From assembly GCF_030295915.1 (NCBI RefSeq), contig NZ_AP027361.1:1674001-1738000 (forward strand): a DNA stretch of 64,000 nucleotides, in the 5' to 3' direction. The notes beneath the pieces were generated by a model. That model did no database searches, was not told the DNA's origin, and saw only the letters and a list, made by a program, of their open reading frames with translations. The DNA is from Thalassotalea sediminis (GTDB taxonomy: Bacteria; Pseudomonadota; Gammaproteobacteria; Enterobacterales; Alteromonadaceae). Numbering within the stretch: position 1 is the first letter of the stretch; every line of letters starts with the position of its first letter. Positions 1 to 7,438 of this stretch are shown here, in pieces. A program made the translations under genes and the position numbers.

Positions 1-1014
1 AATATAACTGAAGAACAGATAGCGCCTTTACAAGCATTTACGGAAGAATACGATATTCCTCATCGTGGTTTTTATCCTGTATATCGTGGACGTTTAACAG
101 CGATTAATGGTGAAGAAACCGTTAGGGTTGAACGCGATGACGAAAAGGCAGATGAAAACTCTACTGCTGAAAACACTGATGAGGAGAAAGAAAAAGAAGG
201 TCGTCGCGGTATGGGGCGTGAACTGGGTTTAACATGGCGTGATAATGTGCCTTATCAAAATGAAATTTTAGAAGGGCGTTGGTGGCAACAAGGTGATACT
301 ACGCCGCAAGTTTCCATTGAATCAGGTGTGGCAGAGCGGTTAGAGATTAAACTAGGAGATGAACTGTCTTTTGATTTAGGCGGCCGTAAGTTTACCGTAC
401 CTGTAACCAGTATTCGCGAGGTTGATTGGAAAACACGACAACTTAACTTCATTATGGTGTTTAACCAAGCAGTGTTTGAAGACTTTCCTACTACGTCAAT
501 TTCTGCCTGGAAAGTAGCGCCTGAGAAAAAAGACGCCTTTTATGATCTAATTGCTCAATATCCAACAATTTCAATGATCGACTTTGATGCCATTATGAAA
601 CAGCTCAATGAAATGATTGAGCAAGTTACGATTGCTATCGAGTTAATTCTAGTATTGGTGGTGCTAGCAGGTAGCTTAGTACTTGTTGCACAAGTGCAGG
701 CAAGCATGGAAGAAAGAGAGCGTGAATTAGCCATACTTCGTACGCTAGGGGCAAAAGGCTCACTATTGAGAAACAGTATACTGTTTGAATTTGTTGCGCT
801 AGGTGCGATTGCTGGTTTTATGGCAAGTGTTGGTATGGAAATAGGTGTGTTCATTCTGCAAACACAAACCTTTGAAATGGATCCAACATTTCACTTTAGC
901 TATTGGTTAGTAGGTATTTTGTCTGGTGCGATTTTTGTTGGTACGATTGGCATGATAAGTTGTTGGCGATTGTTGAACCTGACAAGTGTTACCTTGATCA
1001 GACGTACGATGTAA
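1..1014 (+). CDS. FtsX-type ABC transporter permease, 3' part (5' end outside window)
   Basis: The frame is open from base 1 to the TAA at 1012-1014, so this is the C-terminal ~337 residues of a longer protein. It holds a periplasmic MacB-like core segment followed by three predicted membrane helices, with the cytoplasmic-loop motif ERERELAILRTLGAKG between helices one and two that is typical of FtsX/MacB/YbbP permeases. The YbbP-like family exports or remodels envelope substrates together with a YbbA-type ATPase, which would lie to the left. An acidic/lysine-rich low-complexity stretch (roughly codons 40-65) is inserted in the periplasmic part. The internal ATG at 211 is not the start. A rho-independent terminator follows directly. 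Confidence 0.85.
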   Translation, partial: NITEEQIAPLQAFTEEYDIPHRGFYPVYRGRLTAINGEETVRVERDDEKADENSTAENTDEEKEKEGRRGMGRELGLTWRDNVPYQNEILEGRWWQQGDTTPQVSIESGVAERLEIKLGDELSFDLGGRKFTVPVTSIREVDWKTRQLNFIMVFNQAVFEDFPTTSISAWKVAPEKKDAFYDLIAQYPTISMIDFDAIMKQLNEMIEQVTIAIELILVLVVLAGSLVLVAQVQASMEERERELAILRTLGAKGSLLRNSILFEFVALGAIAGFMASVGMEIGVFILQTQTFEMDPTFHFSYWLVGILSGAIFVGTIGMISCWRLLNLTSVTLIRRTM

Positions 1015-1037
1015 ACATTGTTTTAATCAACGCACAG

Positions 1038-1078
1038 AAGTATCGTTATTTTTAATCGGATAACGATACTTTTTTTTA
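1038..1078 (+). terminator. Rho-independent terminator after the ABC permease
   Basis: Perfect 11-bp stem (1039-1049 pairing with 1060-1070) with a 10-nt loop, followed by an uninterrupted T run. Confidence 0.85.
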
Positions 1079-1124
1079 TTAATCAGTTATATTGCCGAGA
1101 TAAAAGCACAAGAAACTAACTATT

Positions 1125-2177
1125 ATGGGATTATCACAGCCAAGCTCTGGCGTATTAAAAGGGTTATTAATTACCGCGGCATTGTTTGTTGTATTTGCGG
1201 GGATCAAATCGGCCACCAATATTCTGGTACCTTTTCTTTTGTCGGTATTTATCGCCATTATTTGTAACCCTTTGGTGAATAAAATAGAGCGCTATAAAGT
1301 CCCTAAAGCGCTCGCTGTATTATTAGTGGTGATATTTGTTGTTAGTATTGTTATGTCGCTAGCAGGGTTAGTGGGCAACTCGTTATCACAGTTGTCAGCA
1401 TTGATGCCTGCTTATCGTGAACAGCTTAATGATCAGCTTGTTTGGGTGGTGGAGCAATTAGCATCGTATAACGTGATTTTATCGAAAGAATTAGTCATGG
1501 AGCATGTTGACCCTGCTGCAGCAATGGGCTTAGCGGCTGATATGTTGAGCGGTTTAGGTAATGTAATGGCCAATTTATTTCTGATCATCATTACGGTTGT
1601 GTTTATGTTATTTGAAGCACCTTCATTATCGCACAAGTTTCATCTCGCGCTTGATGACCCCGAAATGCGTTTAAAGCAAATTGATAAGTTTTTGTCGTCG
1701 GTTAATAATTACTTGGCAATTAAAACATTGGTCAGCATAGCAACAGGTGCGTGTGTGTCTATTATGTTATGGGCAATTGGTTTAGACTTTCCACTGTTGT
1801 GGGGCGTACTGGCATTTTTACTTAATTACATTCCCAATATTGGATCTATTATTGCCGCTGTACCGGCGATGTCACTGGCCGTTTTACAGTTAGGGCCTGC
1901 TTATGCTGGTTTTATTGGTTTAGGTTATCTCACTATTAATACAGTAATGGGGAATATGGTTGAGCCACGTTACCTTGGCAGAGGGCTAGGTTTATCTACG
2001 TTAGTGGTGTTCTTATCGCTGATCTTTTGGGGATGGTTGCTCGGTACCGTTGGTATGTTGTTATCAGTACCGTTAACGATGATCATCAAAATTGCGCTTG
2101 AGAGTACGCAAGAAGGTAGGTGGTTCGCCGTACTTTTATCTGGCGACGAACTCAGCGATGTTGAAAAGAAAGCTTAG
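1125..2177 (+). CDS. AI-2E family transporter (PerM-like permease)
   Basis: 350 residues with about eight hydrophobic segments and a central soluble region, the usual layout and length of the AI-2E/PerM family (UPF0118). The C-terminal family signature around NYIPNIGSIIAAVPA and the later EPRYLGRGLGLS are visible. The substrate is unknown for most members; some act as sodium/proton antiporters or export autoinducer-2. Its stop overlaps by four bases the stop of the convergent DUF2947 gene. Confidence 0.85.
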   Translation: MGLSQPSSGVLKGLLITAALFVVFAGIKSATNILVPFLLSVFIAIICNPLVNKIERYKVPKALAVLLVVIFVVSIVMSLAGLVGNSLSQLSALMPAYREQLNDQLVWVVEQLASYNVILSKELVMEHVDPAAAMGLAADMLSGLGNVMANLFLIIITVVFMLFEAPSLSHKFHLALDDPEMRLKQIDKFLSSVNNYLAIKTLVSIATGACVSIMLWAIGLDFPLLWGVLAFLLNYIPNIGSIIAAVPAMSLAVLQLGPAYAGFIGLGYLTINTVMGNMVEPRYLGRGLGLSTLVVFLSLIFWGWLLGTVGMLLSVPLTMIIKIALESTQEGRWFAVLLSGDELSDVEKKA

Positions 2178-2653
2178 TTATTTGGTTTTTCACCAAAACG
2201 GCATTGCCCATTAGATGAAAACTGTACAGCTTGTTGGCGCTTTTTGCCGATCAGCAAGCTGCCATCGTCAAGAAACAAGAAGTTCTTCCAGCATTGTTTA
2301 AATAAGCCCCAAGTTGTTTCAAGGATATTTTGTCGATTTAAACAATAATATACTGTTGTGTTGTCTTCCCAGTTAATATGCAGCAATAAAGCTTCTGGTA
2401 AGCTTGGTTCGTCACTTTCCCAACGAGTTTCCCAATTGATGTGCTGATGTAAATATTTATCTTGCGTTGGCCAGTCATTTTTATCGAAAAGTTCTGGATG
2501 TAAGGCTGTTTTGCTAATAAAGGTATCCCACAGTGTAGCAGCGCGTTCTTCAGACATTGGTTGAATTTTTGCCAGTTGTTCAGCAGTTAATGGCATACTT
2601 TGGTGTCGAAAAATCCAAGCATGTTTAAATTGTTCTAGCGGTAAATATTTCAT
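2174..2653 (-). CDS. DUF2947 family protein
   Basis: 159 residues, soluble, rich in Trp (W13, the TLWDTF and HINWE motifs). The opening with a lysine/tyrosine start, WIFRHQSMP and KIQPMSEERA matches my memory of DUF2947 proteins of Vibrio/Shewanella/Alteromonadales; function unknown. It converges on the AI-2E permease with a 4-nt 3' overlap and no room for a separate terminator. Confidence 0.65.
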   Translation of the reverse strand: MKYLPLEQFKHAWIFRHQSMPLTAEQLAKIQPMSEERAATLWDTFISKTALHPELFDKNDWPTQDKYLHQHINWETRWESDEPSLPEALLLHINWEDNTTVYYCLNRQNILETTWGLFKQCWKNFLFLDDGSLLIGKKRQQAVQFSSNGQCRFGEKPNN

Positions 2654-2796
2654 GAAAATACAGGCTTGATAAAAAGCGGTATTATAGCAACCGTTACGCG
2701 CTTAACCAGTATATAGTAAAAATAAAGCGCGTTTCAGCGTGTACACAAATAGATGCTTTACTGTAACGCACTTTAGCTGTTGTATTACTTACCAGT

Positions 2797-3093
2797 TTAA
2801 AGCATAAGAACAGCTTGATTATCTGCCAATACTTTTTTGCCAATACCTTTAACGTTGAGTAAGTCTTCTAGCGTTTGAAACTCACCCATTTGCTGTCGAT
2901 ATAAAATAATTGCTTGCGCTTTTTTAACGCCTATACCTTTTAATGTTGATAGTTGCTCAGCGTCAGCCTTATTTAAGGCAATTTTAGTGGTAACAGGTTG
3001 AATTGCAGAAGTTTGCTCAGTATCAGTTGATTCATCAGCAAAGGTGTTGAACGACAATAATGTCGCAATAACTACGAGTGTTTTGATTTTCAT
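2797..3093 (-). CDS. ComEA-like helix-hairpin-helix protein, exported
   Basis: 98 residues from the third of three consecutive ATGs; this start places the AAGGA Shine-Dalgarno sequence about 7 nt upstream, while the first ATG would be only 1 nt away. An N-terminal signal peptide (KIKTLVVIATLLSFNTFA) precedes a short linker and a tandem helix-hairpin-helix domain (LSTLKGIGVKKA and LLNVKGIGKK) spanning the C-terminal ~65 residues. ComEA-type proteins bind double-stranded DNA in the periplasm during uptake in competent bacteria. Short periplasmic HhH proteins are widespread in gammaproteobacteria and not all are proven competence factors. Confidence 0.8.
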   Translation of the reverse strand: MKIKTLVVIATLLSFNTFADESTDTEQTSAIQPVTTKIALNKADAEQLSTLKGIGVKKAQAIILYRQQMGEFQTLEDLLNVKGIGKKVLADNQAVLML

Positions 3094-3229
3094 CATCATA
3101 TCCTTGATGGTTGTTGTAAATTCCAATCGTGTGCCGTAAGTGCAGCACACGCATTATTTCTAGAAGTGAAAATCAAATTTGTCAAATATTGTTAATTAAT
3201 TAACGTTAGCGTATGAGTAGTTGGGCGCG

Positions 3230-3685
3230 CTAACTGCGTGATTCTATGTACTTGTCGTAATCAGGAATAGATTTTTCATAGCTTTCGTTGAACAGAACAG
3301 ATTCAACCATAAAGTCAGCACTGGCGCGGTTACAGGCGACGGGAATGTTCCATACGGCTGCTAAACGCAAAAGTGCTTTTACGTCTGGGTCATGCGGCTG
3401 TGCTTCAAGTGGATCCCAAAAAAATATCATAATATCAACTTTTTGCTCTGTAATGAGTGCCCCAATTTGTTGGTCGCCACCAAGTGGACCGCTGATCAAC
3501 CGGTTAATTGCCAAGCCTGTTTGTTTAGCAATGTGCAGACCTGTTGTGCCTGTGGCGTACAAGGTATGGTTTGCGAGTTGTTCTTGATATTTAAGGCACC
3601 ACAGAATAAGTTCTGGCTTCATATTGTCGTGGGCAACTAACGCAATTGACTTTTTTGCTGGTGCGATAATTTTTCTATATTCCAT
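3230..3685 (-). CDS. mgsA: Methylglyoxal synthase
   Basis: 151 residues, full length for MgsA. It converts dihydroxyacetone phosphate to methylglyoxal plus phosphate in the cytosol, an overflow bypass of lower glycolysis. Visible active-site elements: VAHDNMK with His19, the phosphate-binding TGTTG at 45-49, and SGPLGGD with catalytic Asp71 (same number as in E. coli). The sequence is well conserved to the C-terminus. Confidence 0.95.
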   Translation of the reverse strand: MEYRKIIAPAKKSIALVAHDNMKPELILWCLKYQEQLANHTLYATGTTGLHIAKQTGLAINRLISGPLGGDQQIGALITEQKVDIMIFFWDPLEAQPHDPDVKALLRLAAVWNIPVACNRASADFMVESVLFNESYEKSIPDYDKYIESRS

Positions 3686-3933
3686 AGCAATCTCGGTAGC
3701 GGGAAATGATTGCTTGAGCGTAGCACGTTACCTGAATACTGCGCTAGCACGATTAGTTATAATACATTGAATATCACAGTGTTTATCGATATCTATTTAC
3801 TTTTAATCGCTGAAAAACGCACTTATGTAATACAATTTATGGCACAGGCTTGTCAGATACATTTGCTACTTTGCTTTACAGGTACGACCTGTTAATCTTT
3901 TAACTACCATTTAAAGCAATAAAAACATAAACA

Positions 3934-4971
3934 ATGTCATTACCCACGACTAATAAAGGCTTTAGTTTAAAGCTTAGCGATAATAGCGAATTAATGTCTT
4001 CAGAGCGCATAGCGTTGACTGAAAAACCAATGCCAACAATAAAACCAGGGCAAGTGCTTGTTAAAATGCTTGCGAGCCCTGTAAACCCCTCTGATTTAGT
4101 ACACTTATTGGGTAAGTATGGTTTGGCTGCAGAAGATGGCGCCTATGTTGGTTTTGAAGGTTGTGGTGTCGTTGTTAAGGCTAATGCTGGTCTTTATGGT
4201 AAATATTTAGTCGGTAAACGTGTTGCACTTTCTGCACAACCTGGCTGTGATGGTGTATGGGCGCAATATGCGGTTACAAAAGCAAATTATTGTTTGCCTG
4301 TAGATAAAAATATTGCCGATGAACAAGCCGCTACCTTGATTGTAAACCCCTGTACGTCTGTTTGTTTAGTTGAACGCGCGATAACATTAGGCGCTAGAGC
4401 ATTGGTGATTAATGCGGCAGCAAGCCAAGTAGGAAAGGGCGTAATACGTTACGCTAAATCTGTTGGTATTCGAGTTATTGCAACAGTTCGCAGCCAACAT
4501 AACGTTGATGTATTGACGCAACTAGGTGCAGATGTTGTATTACTTACAACGTCTGATAGTTACCAAAATGACTTAAAAGAAGCGTGTAAAAAACTAAACG
4601 CTAGTGTGCTTTTGGATGCTGTAGCAGCTGAGGATACGCCAATGGTTTTAAAGGCAATGCCAAAAGGTAGTACGGCAATTGTTTACGGACGTTTAACGGA
4701 AACGCATGATCCCATTGGTGGGTTGTTTTCGGTCTCAGATGTTATTTTTAGAGATATTAAAATCGAAGGTTTTTGGCTTGCAAATTATATTGGTAACGCT
4801 TCACCTTTAAAAGTACTGCGGCTGAGTAAGAAAGTTCAAAAATTGTTTTTACAAGGTGTTTTCCATACTGACATATTTAAAGTGACTGATTTTGAGCACT
4901 TTGCACCTGCACTAGATCACTACGCTAATCATAAAAGTGACGGTAAAGTAATACTGCGCCCGAATGATTAA
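3934..4971 (+). CDS. Zinc-independent MDR-family oxidoreductase (enoyl reductase/quinone reductase-like)
   Basis: 345 residues. An N-terminal GroES-like domain contains the VNPSDL signature of the quinone oxidoreductase/MECR branch, followed by a Rossmann domain with a degenerate nucleotide-binding loop (VINAAASQVGKG, roughly residues 156-167). The zinc-ligand cysteines of alcohol dehydrogenases are absent. Likely NADPH-dependent reduction of an enoyl or quinone substrate; the exact substrate cannot be read from sequence. It is the last ordinary gene before the cassette array. Confidence 0.8.
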   Translation: MSLPTTNKGFSLKLSDNSELMSSERIALTEKPMPTIKPGQVLVKMLASPVNPSDLVHLLGKYGLAAEDGAYVGFEGCGVVVKANAGLYGKYLVGKRVALSAQPGCDGVWAQYAVTKANYCLPVDKNIADEQAATLIVNPCTSVCLVERAITLGARALVINAAASQVGKGVIRYAKSVGIRVIATVRSQHNVDVLTQLGADVVLLTTSDSYQNDLKEACKKLNASVLLDAVAAEDTPMVLKAMPKGSTAIVYGRLTETHDPIGGLFSVSDVIFRDIKIEGFWLANYIGNASPLKVLRLSKKVQKLFLQGVFHTDIFKVTDFEHFAPALDHYANHKSDGKVILRPND

Positions 4972-5213
4972 TGAGTAGGTAGATTAATTTGCAAGTTAAC
5001 GTTGAAAGTACTGTGTTTATATACACGTCAGACAAAAGTGAGTTTTCTACAAGAAATAGAGAAAAATTCTCGCTTTCTCCAAACGCTGTTTAAAAGTAAA
5101 AGTGTTATCTAATTGATTAGTTTGTAATAACAAGGTAGTTTGTTGTTTAGTTTTTAATGAAGTAGAGGGAATGACTTTGTGTAGAAAGCGAGAATTATTC
5201 CTTCTAATAAGCT
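4972..5213. other. Non-coding left flank of the cassette array (attI-like or decayed attC candidate)
   Basis: No ORF, and no integrase fragment in either strand. An R''-like AATAACAAGG occurs at 5126-5135 and the first proven cassette junction is at 5214/5215, so this could be a decayed attC of about 95 bp or an attI. The expected inner-arm complementarity of an attC is poor. It also contains the inverted repeat listed separately. Confidence 0.35.
5065..5196. repeat. 14-bp inverted repeat flanking the array's left junction
   Basis: AATTCTCGCTTTCT at 5065-5078 is repeated inverted at 5183-5196, perfect over 14 bp and 17/18 when extended outward. The arms are 104 bp apart and end 17 bp before the first cassette junction. 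It is not part of any attC seen here. Confidence 0.6.
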
Positions 5214-5216
5214 GTT

Positions 5217-5498
5217 ATGTTTTTTCATCGAAGGTGTGCAGGCTTGCGTCAAAATGTAAATTATAAAGCCTTTTTTAGTAGGGTAGTTTTGTTTATTGTA
5301 TTTTCTTTGCACGCCACTTACTGTATTTATAATGGGCGTGTGATTACGCGGTTAACTCGTGAAGTGTACTTTGAGTCGAACCCTATTTTGTTTTTGGTCT
5401 TAATGGGAGTTGAGGTTTTATTCATTATATATCTACTTTATTCTGTTACTTTCAAGTTGCCAAAACATAACAAGCCATTACAGCAACGGGACTGCTAA
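5217..5498 (+). CDS. Cassette 1: small two-TM membrane protein, unknown function
   Basis: 93 residues with two hydrophobic helices (about residues 24-40 and 58-80) and a short polar C-terminus that reads into the following attC. The ATG lies inside the R' box and has no Shine-Dalgarno sequence, so the true start may be a downstream GTG or TTG. Family not recognised. The cassette termini (5214-5223 and 5462-5471) are perfect reverse complements, so the unit itself is intact. Confidence 0.5.
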   Translation: MFFHRRCAGLRQNVNYKAFFSRVVLFIVFSLHATYCIYNGRVITRLTREVYFESNPILFLVLMGVEVLFIIYLLYSVTFKLPKHNKPLQQRDC

Positions 5499-5568
5499 CA
5501 GCTTGCTCGGTTCCGCTACGCTTCACATTTTAGCAAGCTATTATCAGCCCCTGAATGGGGCGTTATGT
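5465..5568 (+). other. attC1 recombination site
   Basis: R'' ACATAAC at 5465, R' GTTATGT at 5562-5568. The inner 100 bp are identical to attC4. Stem arms CTGCTAACAGCTTGCT and AGCAAGCTATTATCAG are partly complementary with extrahelical bases. Confidence 0.9.
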
Positions 5569-5588
5569 GTTTTTAAGGATGATTTAGT

Positions 5589-5774
5589 ATGAGTCGAAGT
5601 ATTCACAAAACTATCAAGGGTGTTTTTGGTGGTAAATCTAAATCAACGATCAACGAAATGATTGTAGAAAATGATCCCGAAGTTGAGGCGCTAGGTAAAA
5701 AGTATTCTTATAAAAATACTGAACGTGGCAAACGAAAATTAGCAAAGCAAACTGATAGTATTGAGAAAGAGTAA
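5589..5774 (+). CDS. Cassette 2: 61-residue basic hypothetical protein
   Basis: Small, soluble and highly charged, with many Lys/Arg plus an acidic central patch; no membrane segment or known motif. An AAGGATG Shine-Dalgarno sequence sits about 8 nt upstream of the ATG. The cassette ends match (GTTATGTG at 5562 and CACATAAC at 5796). Function unknown; could be a nucleic-acid-binding or antitoxin-sized protein, but nothing in the sequence proves this. Confidence 0.7.
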   Translation: MSRSIHKTIKGVFGGKSKSTINEMIVENDPEVEALGKKYSYKNTERGKRKLAKQTDSIEKE

Positions 5775-5796
5775 CTAAACTTCAGTGTAAACAAAC

Positions 5797-5895
5797 ACAT
5801 AACAAGTCATTCCAAAGGACAAAAAACAGTTGGTTTTTGCTCCTTCGTCGCTAATTTTAACCAACTATTTTTTGCCTCTGAATGAGGCGTTAGGT
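5797..5895 (+). other. attC2 recombination site
   Basis: R'' ACATAAC, R' GTTAGGT at 5889-5895. Arms ACAGTTGGTTTTTGC and TTTTAACCAACTATTT. Shares its inner sequence type with attC12. Confidence 0.85.
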
Positions 5896-5901
5896 GAACG
5901 G

Positions 5902-6192
5902 ATGCGCAAAGCTTTAATATCATTTCCAATATTGTTTCTATGTCTCTTTTTGAGTATTTACAATTTAGAATATGGTGTTGTAATTGTCACTGAAGGTAAC
6001 GAACCTTGGTACTCTCCTTATACTTCAGCTGTATTTTTATTCTGCTCAATGTTTTTTTATCCTGTAACCTTACTTGCAAGTAAATTGGGATTAACGTTGT
6101 TTGGTGTCACTGCTATAGCGCTCTATTTTTTATACTCTATTGTAATATCAACATTTTTGTATAAGTATTGGCCTAGAAGTAAGTTCACCTAA
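5902..6192 (+). CDS. Cassette 3: three-TM membrane protein, unknown function
   Basis: 96 residues from the ATG at 5902, six bases after the R' box; the longer reading frame upstream is translated attC and is excluded. Three hydrophobic segments fill most of the protein, ending in a short basic tail. The TAA stop is part of the R'' box of the next attC. No recognised family and only a weak ribosome-binding site. Confidence 0.65.
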   Translation: MRKALISFPILFLCLFLSIYNLEYGVVIVTEGNEPWYSPYTSAVFLFCSMFFYPVTLLASKLGLTLFGVTAIALYFLYSIVISTFLYKYWPRSKFT

Positions 6193-6288
6193 CAAGGCAA
6201 TTATGTGTGGGACGTCTAAAGCTTGGCTGGCGCTCATTCTTCGCTAATTTTAGCCAAGCTTAGTACGCCCCATATTGCGGCGTTATAT
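6187..6288 (+). other. attC3 recombination site
   Basis: R'' ACCTAAC at 6187, R' GTTATAT at 6282-6288. Arms AAAGCTTGGCTGGC and TTTTAGCCAAGCTTAG. Inner sequence differs from attC11 at only about three positions. Confidence 0.9.
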
Positions 6289-6309
6289 ACCTATGTAGAA
6301 GGAAGCTAC

Positions 6310-6612
6310 TTGCATCAATTTCGAGAAAATATATTACCTGTGACTTTGTTGGTTTTAGCTGTTTTCCCAACAATAATAATTGCTCCCATTGATAGGGTGT
6401 ATTTAAAAATTACAGGTACGGAGTTTGTTGATATAACCTATGGAATGATTGCCTACTTGGTATTTATGCCAATGAGCCTATTAATAATTTCAGCTAATAT
6501 TATTTATCGTGTTTACTCTAAAAAAATCCCATTAAAAGATAGTGTTATACATTTAGCATGCTTTATACTAATGTTGTTTTTTACGATCACACGCTTTGTT
6601 GGTTACGGGTAA
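6310..6612 (+). CDS. Cassette 4: three-TM membrane protein, unknown function (TTG start)
   Basis: 100 residues if started at the TTG at 6310, which has GAAGGA seven bases upstream; the only in-frame upstream ATG lies inside attC3 and would translate the recombination site. Three hydrophobic helices are separated by short loops. Cassette ends GTTATATAC (6282) and GTATATAAC (6616-6624) are complementary. Function unknown. Confidence 0.65.
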   Translation: MHQFRENILPVTLLVLAVFPTIIIAPIDRVYLKITGTEFVDITYGMIAYLVFMPMSLLIISANIIYRVYSKKIPLKDSVIHLACFILMLFFTITRFVGYG

Positions 6613-6617
6613 TCGGT

Positions 6618-6721
6618 ATATAACAAGCCATTACAGCAACGGGACTGCTAACAGCTTGCTCGGTTCCGCTACGCTTCACATTTTAGCAAGCTATTATCAG
6701 CCCCTGAATGGGGCGTTATAA
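6618..6721 (+). other. attC4 recombination site
   Basis: R'' ATATAAC at 6618, R' GTTATAA at 6715-6721; identical to attC1 over 100 bp. Confidence 0.9.
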
Positions 6722-6739
6722 GCCAAAGGAAGTTCGGTG

Positions 6740-7087
6740 ATGAAATCGATAATTGGAAAACTGGATGTGTTAAGCGTGTTTGCAGCGTGGGCACTTTTAA
6801 TCGTTTTCTTTGTATCTTTGGCTTATGGGAAAATGTTTTCTGAACCTAGCGCAAGTGCTAGTCATTTAGTTTATTTGTTTGGGTCATTCTTTTGCGCAGT
6901 TTTAATTCATATAGTTTTGGCATTTTTCAACCGTTGCCCGCATTGCAATAAGTGTTTAACTGTTCAAGGTTTTAAAAAGCCTCATCCTGCATCAAGTGGG
7001 AGCTGGGATAAAGTTGTTTGGCGTTGGTTTTCTGGATCAATTGTTTGTATTCATTGCGGGCAAAGAGTGGCAACTAATGGCTTATAA
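6740..7087 (+). CDS. Cassette 5: two-TM protein with C-terminal zinc ribbon
   Basis: 115 residues from ATG 6740 (a GTG three bases earlier is also possible; AAAGGA lies upstream). Two membrane helices (about residues 10-30 and 42-60) are followed by a cytoplasmic four-cysteine module, CPHCNKC and CIHCG, that should bind one zinc ion. The TAA stop is within the R'' box of attC5. A membrane-anchored zinc ribbon suggests a protein- or nucleic-acid-docking role; not otherwise recognised. Confidence 0.7.
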   Translation: MKSIIGKLDVLSVFAAWALLIVFFVSLAYGKMFSEPSASASHLVYLFGSFFCAVLIHIVLAFFNRCPHCNKCLTVQGFKKPHPASSGSWDKVVWRWFSGSIVCIHCGQRVATNGL

Positions 7088-7201
7088 CAAGTTGCTCAAG
7101 CTCGTTCGTAAACTCACTGGGACAATTAACAGTTGGCTTGGCGCTTCGCGCAAGTATAGCCAACAGTCAATTGCCCCTTAGCAAAGCTACATGGACTCCC
7201 C

Positions 7202-7438
7202 TTTGTCAAGCACAAGCAGTCTATGACAACAAGAAGATCTGACAGCAGCTCTACATTCGGCGTTTATTAGCTATATACGCTATCGCCCTGATGATTTGCG
7301 CTTGCGCATGGCCTCATTCGTTAAACAGTATTTAAATACTTCCCGACTAAACAGGCTTTAATGCGCTCGGTCTGACCGTGTTATCGTCAATTGCTAATGC
7401 TACGACTCGGTGGGGTTAACCGTTTGGTTTAACCTTTT
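7202..7438 (-). ncRNA. Candidate bridge RNA region (right end of the IS1111-group element)
   Basis: About 237 nt with no ORF between the transposase stop and the right-end inverted repeat. IS110-family recombinases use a structured RNA from the non-coding end to choose target and donor; in the IS1111 group it comes from the region 3' of the transposase, as here. The region holds several self-complementary stretches (for example a 14-bp palindrome at 7327-7340 and GGTTAA/TTAACC near 7414-7434). TCATTCGTTA at 7314-7323 equals the junction sequence at 8536-8545. Exact RNA ends are unknown. Confidence 0.5.

Noticed and set aside
3710-3895. 61-codon + strand ORF between mgsA and the MDR gene
   Set aside because: No ribosome-binding site, no recognisable product, lies in the likely promoter region of the flanking genes.
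5410-5592. 60-codon + strand ORF spanning attC1
   Set aside because: It translates the recombination site in an alternative frame; no ribosome-binding site, and the product is read from attC sequence.
5830-5901. N-terminal extensions with a recurring SSLILAN peptide (also at 6223, 9165 and 11976)
   Set aside because: The shared peptide is the conserved TTTTAGC arm of attC sites read in frame, not a protein motif; true starts lie after the R' box.
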